A stretch of DNA of 11,042 nt from Syntrophaceae bacterium UBA6252 (GTDB lineage Bacteria; Desulfobacterota; Syntrophia; Syntrophales; UBA6807). Location of the stretch: contig DJVQ01000048.1 of NCBI GenBank assembly GCA_002441265.1, positions 1-11,042 of the forward strand. The letters are read 5' to 3'. This document shows, in pieces, positions 1 to 7,011 of this stretch; the stretch's first letter is position 1; every line of letters starts with the position of its first letter. A program made the translations under genes and the position numbers. The notes beneath the pieces were generated by a model. The model was not told the origin of the DNA and did no database searches. It was given only the letters and a program-made list of their open reading frames with translations.

Positions 1-1312
<1,312 letters not shown>

Positions 1313-1385
1313 GGAGAAATCGCTCCTTCCTTTGAAATCGGATGAAACCGCGACAAACCGGAATTCCGGGGAAGCCCCCCCTTCA

Positions 1386-1414
1386 AATATAATGCCGCCG
1401 CCCTCTAAAATCAA
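1386..1414 (-). promoter_or_regulatory. Putative sigma-70 promoter of ftsH
   Basis: On the minus strand TTGATT (complement of 1409-1414) is separated by exactly 17 bp from TATATT (complement of 1386-1391). Transcription would start near 1379, leaving a leader of about 67 nt before the ftsH ATG. No sigma-32-type sequence (CTTGAA / CCCCAT) is apparent. Inferred from consensus matches only. Confidence 0.5.
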
Positions 1415-1426
1415 ATCCGGCGGCGG
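1395..1426. repeat. Inverted repeat flanking the ftsH -35 region
   Basis: CCGCCGCC (1395-1402) and GGCGGCGG (1419-1426) form a perfect 8-bp GC stem with a 16-nt AT-rich loop. It lies about 17 nt downstream of the stop of the split-barrel gene on the minus strand, so it could terminate that operon. The following minus-strand sequence ATTATATTTG is only a weak U-tract. The same bases straddle the -35 of the putative ftsH promoter, so an operator role is also possible. Confidence 0.4.
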
Positions 1427-1442
1427 TTTCTCCGGGGATCGT

Positions 1443-1907
1443 TCACGGGCGCCGGTTTCTCCTTCCCGTCACCGTGTCCACGGCGATCCTCCAGAGGCGG
1501 GTTTTCGGCAGCACCTCGGGATCGAAGGTCCAGGTCTTTCCGGTATAATGTTCCATGATCCGGTTCAGTGCGTGTTCCTTTCCCGCGGGATCGCGGATTT
1601 CCTCGATGGTCCCGTGGCCGACGACGGATTCGAAGGAAAAGGACCATCCGCAGGCCTTCCTGGGATTCTCGATGATCCGGACGCTGCGCTCCGCTTCGAA
1701 ACAGACCCGGCGGTTTCCGAGAAAGCAGTCGATTTTCTTCCCCGTCCGGCCGGTGTGGATGTAGAGGGCCTGCCCGTCATAACCGAAGGACAGGGGGATC
1801 ACATAGGGGATGCCGTCCAGGGCCATGGCGAGACGGCACACGTCGGCCTCCCTCAGGATCGCGTCGATTTCCTCCCGGCTTTCAATTTCCCTCTCCCTGC
1901 GGGTCAT
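1443..1907 (-). CDS. Pyridoxamine 5'-phosphate oxidase-type / Nim-like FMN-binding split-barrel protein
   Basis: A 154-residue soluble protein of the flavin-binding split-barrel group, the family that includes NimA-type nitroimidazole-resistance proteins. These bind FMN or another flavin/heme cofactor, and the substrate of most members is unknown. Family features seen: an N-terminal helix followed by the strand YVIPLSFGYDGQALYIHTGR (about 35-54), GKKIDCF and RVCFEAE (57-73), the SVVGHGTIEEI strand (94-104) and a basic tail. Length is normal. The ATG is preceded by AAGGAGAG at a suitable distance. It starts 31 bp after the trkH stop on the same strand and is probably its operon partner, which does not by itself explain its role. 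Family assignment is good; substrate and physiological role are unknown. Confidence 0.85.
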   Translation of the reverse strand: MTRREREIESREEIDAILREADVCRLAMALDGIPYVIPLSFGYDGQALYIHTGRTGKKIDCFLGNRRVCFEAERSVRIIENPRKACGWSFSFESVVGHGTIEEIRDPAGKEHALNRIMEHYTGKTWTFDPEVLPKTRLWRIAVDTVTGRRNRRP

Positions 1908-1938
1908 TTCCAGTCTCTCCTTCCTGTGTCTCCTTGCG

Positions 1939-3378
1939 TCATTCCCATTTGCTCATTCCGAAAAAGAGCAGGAATCCGAAAATCTCCAGCCGTCCGAGGA
2001 GCATGGTCATCGACAGGACCCATTTCCCCGGATCGGGGATGTGGCTGAAGTTTCCCGTCGAACCCACCGTCCCGAAACCCGGCCCCACGTTTCCCATCGT
2101 TGCGGCGGAACCCGAAAACGAAGTCAGACCGTCTACGCCCATGGCGGTCAGAAGCAGCGCGGAAATAAAGACGATGCCGATGTAGAGGGAAATGTACATC
2201 ACCCCGTATTCGACGGAGTCGCCGTCGATGACGACGCCGTCGATCTTCGGCTTGACGACGGCGGCGGGATGTTCGATCTGTGTCATTCTCTTCTTTACGG
2301 CCTGCCAGAAAATCACGATCCGGTCCGCCTTGATCCCCCCCGAGGTGGATCCGGCGCAGGCGCACTGAAGGGTCAGGAAGATGAGGATCAGGACCGCGAG
2401 GGGATGCCAGACGGAGGAATCGGCGGTCGCAAAACCCGTGGACGTTCCGATGGAAATCACCTGGAAGGACGCGTACCGGAGCGCGTCGGCCCAGCCCGGG
2501 TAGGCGCGGCCGTGAAGAAAGAAGGTGATCAGAACGACGCTCAGGGCCATCGCGGCCAGGTAGTACCGCGTCGTTACGGACCGCAGCGGCTCGAGCACGT
2601 TCCCGGAGAAGGCGCCGAAGAGGAGGGCGAAGTTGATGCCCGACAGGACCATGAAAATCATGACGACGACTTCGACGGCGACGCTGTCATAATAGGCGAT
2701 GCTCAGGTTCTTCGGGGAAAACCCCCCCGTGGCGATGGTGGCGAAGGAATGGGTTACCGCATCGAACAGGTTCATGCCGCAGGCGATGAGGGCGAAGGTT
2801 TCGAGAAGGGTCAGGCCGACGTAAACGGTCAACAGGACCCGCAGGGCCTCCTTTGTGCGGTAACGGAAGTTTTTCAGGGCGATGGGAGACATCTCCTTCC
2901 GGTACAGGATCATTCTGACCCTGCCCATGGCGGGGAGAACGGAGAGCGCGAAAACGATGATCCCGATGCCCCCGATCCAGTGGGTGGAGGACCGCCAGAA
3001 CAGCAGCCCGGCCGGTATGGACTCGATGTCCGCGAGAATGGAGGATCCCGTCGTCGTGAATCCCGAGACGCTTTCGAACCAGGCGTTCGTGAAACTGAAG
3101 ACGCCGCCCCACAGGAGGTAGGGCAGCACCCCCGCGAGGCAGGAGACGAGCCATCCCAGCACGACGATGATGAATCCCTCCCGGTTGGTGATGTCTTCGA
3201 AGGATGGAACGAAAATGGCCGGGAAAACGCCGAAGAGGAGGGACAGAACGGCGCTGTACAGGAGCGGGAGGAATGCGGTGTCGGAATGAATCAGGGAAAC
3301 GCCCGCCGACAGGAAAAGAAAAACGGCATTGAGGAGGAGCACCAGGCTGACGTACCTGAGAATGACATGGAGTCTCAT
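1939..3378 (-). CDS. trkH: TrkH/TrkG-type potassium uptake channel subunit
   Basis: Integral inner-membrane K+-translocating subunit of a Trk/Ktr system, normally gated by a cytoplasmic TrkA/KtrA nucleotide-binding ring. The 479-residue translation has the four-fold membrane-pore-membrane architecture. The four selectivity-filter segments are visible: TTTGS (108-112), ATGGFS (216-221), GTSTGFAT (311-318) and MGNVGPGFG (428-436). The C-terminal LLGRLEIF (460-467) is characteristic of TrkH. Length is normal. Its ATG overlaps the stop of the upstream HAMP-domain gene in an ATGA arrangement (3375-3378), implying translational coupling. No trkA is present in this window; the partner must be encoded elsewhere. 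Confidence 0.95.
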   Translation of the reverse strand: MRLHVILRYVSLVLLLNAVFLFLSAGVSLIHSDTAFLPLLYSAVLSLLFGVFPAIFVPSFEDITNREGFIIVVLGWLVSCLAGVLPYLLWGGVFSFTNAWFESVSGFTTTGSSILADIESIPAGLLFWRSSTHWIGGIGIIVFALSVLPAMGRVRMILYRKEMSPIALKNFRYRTKEALRVLLTVYVGLTLLETFALIACGMNLFDAVTHSFATIATGGFSPKNLSIAYYDSVAVEVVVMIFMVLSGINFALLFGAFSGNVLEPLRSVTTRYYLAAMALSVVLITFFLHGRAYPGWADALRYASFQVISIGTSTGFATADSSVWHPLAVLILIFLTLQCACAGSTSGGIKADRIVIFWQAVKKRMTQIEHPAAVVKPKIDGVVIDGDSVEYGVMYISLYIGIVFISALLLTAMGVDGLTSFSGSAATMGNVGPGFGTVGSTGNFSHIPDPGKWVLSMTMLLGRLEIFGFLLFFGMSKWE

Positions 3379-4139
3379 GGTTTGTCCCCGGCGGACGGAA
3401 TTCTCGATGTCAGGTCCGCGACGGACGAGGCAAGTTCCCCGATTTCGTCGGAGGTCTCGATGCGGACCTTGAAGGGGGCGCCCGTTTCCAGGAAGCTTCT
3501 GATGCCTTCGGTGATCCGGATGATGGGGCTCACCATGAAGACGTTCACGAAGTAACTGAAGATCAGCGAAAGAACCATGGCGGCGACCATCGCCACGACA
3601 CCGGGCATGGTGGACCGGTGGGCCTTGCTCCCGAGAGAAAGGGCCGCGTCGTACATGCCCTTGTCGTTCATGTCGGAGAGCTGTTGAACCGAGGACTTGA
3701 CCTGAAGGAATGCCGGGAACGCGCTTTCCCGATACCAGCGCAGGTCCCCTTCATGTCCCGTTCCGGCGATGGGCATGAGCCAGAGGGTCTTGTAGGCTTC
3801 GTATTCCTTCCGGATCTTCTCGACGAGTTTCCCCTCGCCGGGCATGGTGACGTTGTTCCTTGCCGTGTCGAATCCTTCCAGGAACCGCCGGTCCGCCTCG
3901 TCGCCCATCTCGCGGCCCTTTTCGCGCTGGCCCGTCATGCGCAGGAGAACGGCGCTGTCCTCCCTTTCCAGGGCCTCGATCATGATTTTCGCGGCACGGA
4001 TGCTTTTGTAGTGGTCCTCCAGGAGTTTCGGCACCGATCCGGCGATGCTCTTCAGCTCGAGAACGGACCATGCTCCTGCGAGGAGCAGCATCAATGCAAG
4101 AACCAGGAATCCCGAAACGATCTTCATTCTGAGTCCCAT
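3375..4139 (-). CDS. Membrane 4-helix sensor-like protein with HAMP domain and no output domain
   Basis: A 254-residue protein laid out like the input half of a chemoreceptor or histidine kinase. It has membrane segment 1 (about 7-25), a mainly helical extracytoplasmic region (about 28-176) rich in charged heptad-like stretches, membrane segment 2 (about 180-203), then a HAMP domain from SPIIRITEGIRSFLETG through DEIGEL (about 204-247). The protein ends just after HAMP: no kinase, methyl-accepting, cyclase or phosphatase domain follows. The start at 4137-4139 is chosen because AAAGGAG (4145-4151) sits 5 nt upstream; an in-frame ATG at 4206-4208 would add 23 hydrophilic residues but has only a weak ribosome site. 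It overlaps trkH by 4 nt, so it may modulate that channel or pair with a partner in trans. I do not recognise a named family beyond HAMP. Confidence 0.8.
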   Translation of the reverse strand: MGLRMKIVSGFLVLALMLLLAGAWSVLELKSIAGSVPKLLEDHYKSIRAAKIMIEALEREDSAVLLRMTGQREKGREMGDEADRRFLEGFDTARNNVTMPGEGKLVEKIRKEYEAYKTLWLMPIAGTGHEGDLRWYRESAFPAFLQVKSSVQQLSDMNDKGMYDAALSLGSKAHRSTMPGVVAMVAAMVLSLIFSYFVNVFMVSPIIRITEGIRSFLETGAPFKVRIETSDEIGELASSVADLTSRIPSAGDKP

Positions 4140-4294
4140 GGCCGCTCCTTTCGCGAACCCGGCGGCGCCGTCCGCCGTTTTCCGTGCGTTTTCCCAATCT
4201 ATTACCATCGATGTCCGATCCTGAAAAGGTTTTAGCGATCCGAGCCCCCGCGTCCTACCGGAAACGCGCCGCGGCCCCCGGGATCCGGACGTCC

Positions 4295-4325
4295 CGCCGC
4301 ATATGGGCTTTTTACGAAGCCGTCA
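4295..4325 (-). repeat. Dispersed intergenic repeat, head segment
   Basis: Read on the minus strand this begins TGACGGCTTCGTAAAAAG and continues CCCATATGCGGCG. The first 18 bases are an exact copy of 11022-11039 on the plus strand. The continuation resembles the sequence after the related element at 5013 (CATATGCTGCG). It lies in the 237-bp space between the divergent HAMP and HlyIII genes; the rest of that space shows nothing else clear besides the hlyIII promoter. Confidence 0.75.
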
Positions 4326-4339
4326 AGTTATGATATAAG
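4311..4339 (+). promoter_or_regulatory. Putative extended -10 promoter of the HlyIII gene
   Basis: TTTACG (4311-4316), a 17-bp spacer, then TATAAG (4334-4339) preceded by TG at 4331-4332, which gives an extended -10. The -35 hexamer and part of the spacer lie inside the dispersed repeat, so the repeat may have donated half of the promoter. Transcription would begin about 30 nt before the ATG. Confidence 0.5.
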
Positions 4340-4376
4340 TACTTCCTGTCCAAGGGCCGCGGGAAAGGGGGAACGA

Positions 4377-5012
4377 ATGGAAAGCATGGTGGAATACTCC
4401 CCGGCGGAGGAGCGGGTCAACAGCTTCACCCACGGGGTGGGTGCCCTGGCGAGCGCCGCGGGGCTTGCGGTTCTGGCGGCGTCGGCGGCGGCGCACGGCG
4501 GCTGGAGGCATGTGACCGGCTGTACCGTCTTCGGCCTCACCATGGTCTTTCTCTATGCCGCTTCGACCTTGTACCACGCGACCTCCCGGCCGTCCGTCAA
4601 GAAGCGGTTCCGGAAAATCGACCACTCGGCGATCTTTCTCCTCATCGCGGGGACCTACACGCCCTTCACCCTGCTGTGCATCGACGGTCCCCTGGGGTGG
4701 AGCCTTTTCGGCATCGTCTGGGGACTGGCCGCCGCGGGAATTTTACTGGAATTCACGATGTCGACCCGCCGCCGGAAGCTGTCCGTCGCCATCTACCTCG
4801 TCATGGGATGGATAAGCGTCGTGGCCCTCCGGAACCTCCTGGAGAGCCTTTCCCCGCTGGGGCTTGCCCTGCTGTTCCTCGGCGGCGTCTTCTACACGGG
4901 GGGAGTTGTTTTTTACGTCTGGAAGAAAATTCCCCATCACCACGGCATCTGGCACCTCTTCGTCCTCGGAGGGACTGCATCGCACTACTTCTCCGTCTTG
5001 ACCATCCTCTGA
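4377..5012 (+). CDS. Hemolysin III / TrhA family membrane protein (PAQR superfamily)
   Basis: A 211-residue seven-helix inner-membrane protein of the HlyIII (YqfA/TrhA) branch of the progestin/adiponectin-receptor superfamily. Members are putative zinc-dependent membrane hydrolases linked to membrane-lipid homeostasis; 'hemolysin' is a historical label. Motifs seen: the N-terminal EERVNSFTHGVGA signature, STLYH (63-67), KIDHSAIFLLIAGTYTPF (80-97), and the C-terminal HHHGIWHLFVLGG (187-199) giving an HxxxH pair (H189, H193). These histidines plus the STLYH serine/histidine form the metal site expected for the family. Length is normal. The ATG at 4377 follows GGGGGAACG; an ATG three codons later is possible. 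The gene is monocistronic, ending directly against the repeat array at 5013. Confidence 0.92.
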   Translation: MESMVEYSPAEERVNSFTHGVGALASAAGLAVLAASAAAHGGWRHVTGCTVFGLTMVFLYAASTLYHATSRPSVKKRFRKIDHSAIFLLIAGTYTPFTLLCIDGPLGWSLFGIVWGLAAAGILLEFTMSTRRRKLSVAIYLVMGWISVVALRNLLESLSPLGLALLFLGGVFYTGGVVFYVWKKIPHHHGIWHLFVLGGTASHYFSVLTIL

Positions 5013-5139
5013 GACGGCTCCGAAAAAAGCTTCATATGCTGCGTTGCCCGTCATCCCTCCTCCCTGCGGTGTACGCAAAAGTACGCCTCGGTCGTCGGGC
5101 CTCGGGCGCCTTGCCTCTAAAGCTTTTTTCGAAGCCGTC
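5013..5139. repeat. Element bounded by 20-bp terminal inverted repeats
   Basis: GACGGCTCCGAAAAAAGCTT (5013-5032) is the reverse complement, with one mismatch, of AAGCTTTTTTCGAAGCCGTC (5120-5139). The left arm starts at the first base after the HlyIII stop codon. This could fold into a long hairpin in RNA or mark a small MITE/REP-like mobile unit. An internal hairpin is GTAC-GCAAAA-GTAC around 5071-5084 (GGCGTAC...GTACGCC in the second copy). No coding capacity is credible. Confidence 0.65.
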
Positions 5140-5504
5140 GCGAAGGGACACCTTTAAGGATTTCCATGAATTCGCCACCCGTGGGGGCCTGTGAAAGAGA
5201 CCCAATGGGGCGTTGCCCGTCATCCCTCCTCCCTGCGGCGTACGCAAAAGTACGCCTCGGTCGTCGGGCCTCGGGCGCCTTGCCTCTGAAGCTTTTTTCG
5301 AAGCCGTCGCAAAGGGACACCTTTAAGGATTTCCATGAATTCGCCACACGTGAGGGCCTGAGAAAGAGACCCAATGGGGCGTTGCCTGTCATCCCTCCTC
5401 CCTGCGGCGTACACAAAAGTACGCCTCGGTCGTCGGGCGCCTTGCCTCTAAAACTTTTTTCGAAGCCGTCGCGAAGGGACGCATTTAAAGATTTCCACGA
5501 GTTC
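5042..5504. repeat. Tandem direct repeats, 169-bp unit, 2.7 copies
   Basis: Copies start at 5042, 5211 and 5380, each with CGTTGCC. Copies 1 and 2 differ at about 6 of 169 positions. Copy 3 has more changes, lacks 7 bp in the TCGGGCCTCGGGCGCC part, and decays after about 5504. Every copy contains the sequence AAGCTTTTTTCGAAGCCGTC or a close variant (5120-5139, 5289-5308, 5451-5470) and the small hairpin GGCGTAC-6-GTACGCC. Reading frames open on both strands through the array, but they simply reiterate with the repeat and have no supporting ribosome sites, so I treat the stretch as non-coding. Mechanism and function are unknown. Confidence 0.9.
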
Positions 5505-5531
5505 ATTGAACGGGGTGGCTGTTGAAAAACC

Positions 5532-5576
5532 TTGACGGAAACGGAAAAGATCTGCTAATTGATAATCGTTATCAAT
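5532..5576 (+). promoter_or_regulatory. perR promoter with Fur/PerR-type operator
   Basis: ATTGATAA-TCG-TTATCAAT (5558-5576) is a perfect 8-bp inverted repeat. Its core TGATAATCGTTATCA (5560-5574) matches the 7-1-7 Fur-family operator form TGATAATnATTATCA at all but one fixed position. A candidate -35 TTGACG lies at 5532-5537; the -10 is weak (TGCTAATTG, extended type, about 5553-5561) and would overlap the operator. This predicts autoregulation by the adjacent PerR or control by a Fur protein. The operator is much more certain than the -10. Confidence 0.75.
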
Positions 5577-5610
5577 AACGGGGAGCATTCGTCGGCGGGG
5601 TGCCTTGGTC

Positions 5611-6051
5611 ATGCCGGAAAAAGACGGCCGGTTCGAAGCGATCATTGAAAAAATCAGGGCGAAGAACTTCAAGCTCACGCCCCAGCGCATGGCCATCGCG
5701 AGGGTGCTTTCGGACGGCGGGAGACACCCGACGGTGGAGGAGATCCACGAGGAACTCCGGGACCGTTTCCCCACCATGAGCCTGGCGACGGTCTACAGGA
5801 ACGTTCTTCTGATGAAGTCCCTCGGCGAGGTGATGGAGATCGGGTTCGCCGACGGGAGCAACCGCTACGACGGCATGCGGCCCCATCCCCATCCCCATGC
5901 GATCTGCATCGCGTGCAGGGAGATCCTGGATCCCGAGCTGTCGGGCCTGGAGGACATGTCGGAGGAGGTGGCCAGGGAAACGGGCTTCGAAATCGTGAGC
6001 CACCGGGTCGATTTCTTCGGGATTTGTCCGAAATGCCGGGCGAAGAAGTGA
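5611..6051 (+). CDS. perR: Fur-family peroxide-responsive repressor, PerR type
   Basis: A 146-residue metal-dependent transcriptional regulator. A winged-helix DNA-binding half (about 1-85, with LTPQRMAIARVL and the recognition segment MSLATVYRNVLLMKSLGEV) is followed by a dimerisation/metal half. Aligned by eye with Bacillus subtilis PerR, the regulatory-site ligands H37, D85, H91, H93, D104 correspond to H39, D87, H94, H96, D107. The structural zinc cysteines correspond to C99, C102, C139, C142. The aspartate in RYD (Fur proteins usually have glutamate) favours PerR, whose Fe-loaded site is oxidised by H2O2. The ATG at 5611 is chosen; a TTG two codons upstream (5605) is an alternative. The operator in front and the peroxiredoxin behind support a peroxide-stress role. 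Zur or Fur is less likely. Confidence 0.88.
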   Translation: MPEKDGRFEAIIEKIRAKNFKLTPQRMAIARVLSDGGRHPTVEEIHEELRDRFPTMSLATVYRNVLLMKSLGEVMEIGFADGSNRYDGMRPHPHPHAICIACREILDPELSGLEDMSEEVARETGFEIVSHRVDFFGICPKCRAKK

Positions 6052-6072
6052 GGATTTTTTTTGGACCTTTAA

Positions 6073-6087
6073 TGAGAATGATTATCA
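6073..6087 (+). promoter_or_regulatory. Second Fur/PerR-type operator, upstream of the peroxiredoxin
   Basis: TGAGAATGATTATCA matches the 7-1-7 form TGATAATnATTATCA with one mismatch, and the symmetry extends outward to AATGA...TCATT (6071-6089). A possible promoter is TTGGAC (6061-6066), 16 bp, TATCAT (6083-6088), which would be covered by the operator; another -10-like hexamer is CATAAT (6116-6121). The promoter choice is uncertain. The operator lies 166 bp before the first start codon of the peroxiredoxin. Confidence 0.7.
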
Positions 6088-6097
6088 TTTAGGAATT

Positions 6098-6115
6098 CTA
6101 TTAATTCATTAATAG
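6098..6115. promoter_or_regulatory. AT-rich perfect palindrome
   Basis: CTATTAAT-TC-ATTAATAG is a perfect 8-bp inverted repeat with a 2-bp centre, placed 10 bp after the Fur-type operator and overlapping the region of one candidate promoter. It does not fit the 7-1-7 Fur/PerR form, so it could be the site of another regulator. AT-rich short palindromes can arise by chance. Confidence 0.4.
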
Positions 6116-6154
6116 CATAATATGGAAAGAATTAGAATCTATGGGTGCCGCTTC

Positions 6155-6227
6155 CCCGCCGGGGGGCGGGCAGGCTCCGGGACTGCGGCCCTGCGGAAAC
6201 GGCCGGACATTTGTCATGTTCCGGCCG
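6155..6227 (+). other. Hairpin-rich leader of the peroxiredoxin mRNA
   Basis: Two potential hairpins lie in the untranslated leader: CCCGCC-GGGG-GGCGGG (6155-6170), and GGCCGGACA (6201-6209) pairing with TGTTCCGGCC (6217-6226) with one bulge and a 7-nt loop. The second ends 16 nt before the ribosome binding site. No U-tract follows either, so they are not evident terminators, and no known riboswitch class was recognised. Confidence 0.4.
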
Positions 6228-6253
6228 GCGGACCGATTGAATGGAGGTGACCT

Positions 6254-6976
6254 ATGGCGGAAAAACTGAAGGTCGGGTGCGCGCGCCCGACGGGAGGACC
6301 GGTGGGAGAACCGGTGGAAGAGAAAAAAATCGAGGAACAGCCGGCAAAGGGAAAGGAGGCAGGAACCATGGTCCGGATCGGGAAGAAGGCGCCCGATTTT
6401 CAGGCGCCCGCCTATCACAATGGAGAGTTCGTGGCGGTGAAGCTGTCCGAATACCTGGGCAAGTGGGTCGTTCTGTGTTTCTACCCGGGGGACTTCACCT
6501 TCGTCTGAGCGACGGAAATTTCGGCAGTTGCCGAAAAATTCCCCGAATTCCGGAAGCTGGGTGTCCAGGTTCTTTCCATGAGCATCGACAGCGTGTTCGT
6601 CCACAAGATGTGGGTGGACCACGAGCTTTCCAAGATGGTGAAGGGCGGCGTGCCTTTCCCCATGCTGTCCGACGGCGGCGGCAAGGTGGGGACCGTGTAC
6701 GGCGTTTACGACGAGGACGGCGGGGTCGACACGAGGGGACGGTTCATCATCGACCCCGACGGGATCGTCCAGGGCTTCGAGGTCCTAACGCCCCCCGTGG
6801 GAAGGAACGTGAACGAGACCCTCAGGCAGATCCAGGCGTTCCAGCTGGTCCGCAACAGCCAGGGGACCGAAGCGACGCCTTCGGGATGGCGACCGGGCAA
6901 ACCCGTGCTGAAGCCGGGTCCCGATCTCGTCGGAAACGTCTGGAAGGTCTGGAAGACGGACCTGGCCTTCGACTGA
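6254..6976 (+). CDS. prxU: Selenocysteine peroxiredoxin (AhpC/Prx family, UGA-encoded Sec at residue 85)
   Basis: Thiol/selenol peroxidase that reduces H2O2 and organic peroxides in the cytoplasm. The frame runs from 6254 to TGA 6974-6976 (240 residues) with one internal TGA at 6506-6508. That UGA falls exactly at the peroxidatic position: P78-x3-T82-x2-U85, within FYPGDFTFV-U-ATEISAVAEKF. Homologous sequence continues in the same frame to the C-terminus (KMVKGGVPFPMLSD, RGRFIIDPDG, ATPSGWRPGKP), so this is Sec recoding, not a frameshift or pseudogene. The resolving cysteine expected in EVCPxxW is Thr208; the only cysteines are C9 and C75. Two starts have strong ribosome sites: 6254 (GGAGG, 6-nt spacing) and 6368 (AAGGAGG, 8-nt spacing). 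The second would place Sec at residue 47, the usual AhpC position; the first adds a 38-residue extension containing C9. PerR and a Fur-type operator lie upstream. Confidence 0.93.
6506..6542 (+). promoter_or_regulatory. UGA-Sec codon and bacterial SECIS-like hairpin
   Basis: Directly after the in-frame UGA (6506-6508), bases 6514-6542 can fold. GGAA pairs with TTCC at the base, TTT pairs with AAA with an A·A mismatch and a bulged A, and CGGC (6522-6525) pairs with GCCG (6530-6533) around the tetraloop AGTT. The loop starts 17 nt after the UGA and has G in its second position, both within what is known for bacterial SECIS elements read by SelB. The hairpin lies within the coding region and encodes normal Prx residues. 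Confidence 0.8.
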
Positions 6977-7011
6977 TCCGGGGGATGGCGATGACAAAAC
7001 GGAGCTGGCGG

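Noticed and set aside
1810..3555. 581-codon plus-strand open frame
   Set aside because: Antisense to trkH and the HAMP gene; extremely polar (Asp, Glu, Gly, Gln, Arg) with no recognisable domain.
5042..5504. CRISPR array
   Set aside because: The repeats are 169 bp and directly contiguous, with no variable spacers and no cas genes.
5166..5525. Possible repeat-containing protein on either strand of the tandem array
   Set aside because: Frames exist on both strands only because the repeat keeps them open; no ribosome site, no family resemblance, and the repeat has intergenic features (inverted arms, hairpin, shared dispersed motif).
6254..6508. Peroxiredoxin as a pseudogene or as two separate genes
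   Set aside because: The frame is continuous apart from the single TGA at the catalytic Cys position, all other conserved segments are intact, and a SECIS-like hairpin follows; no ribosome site supports an independent start at 6578.
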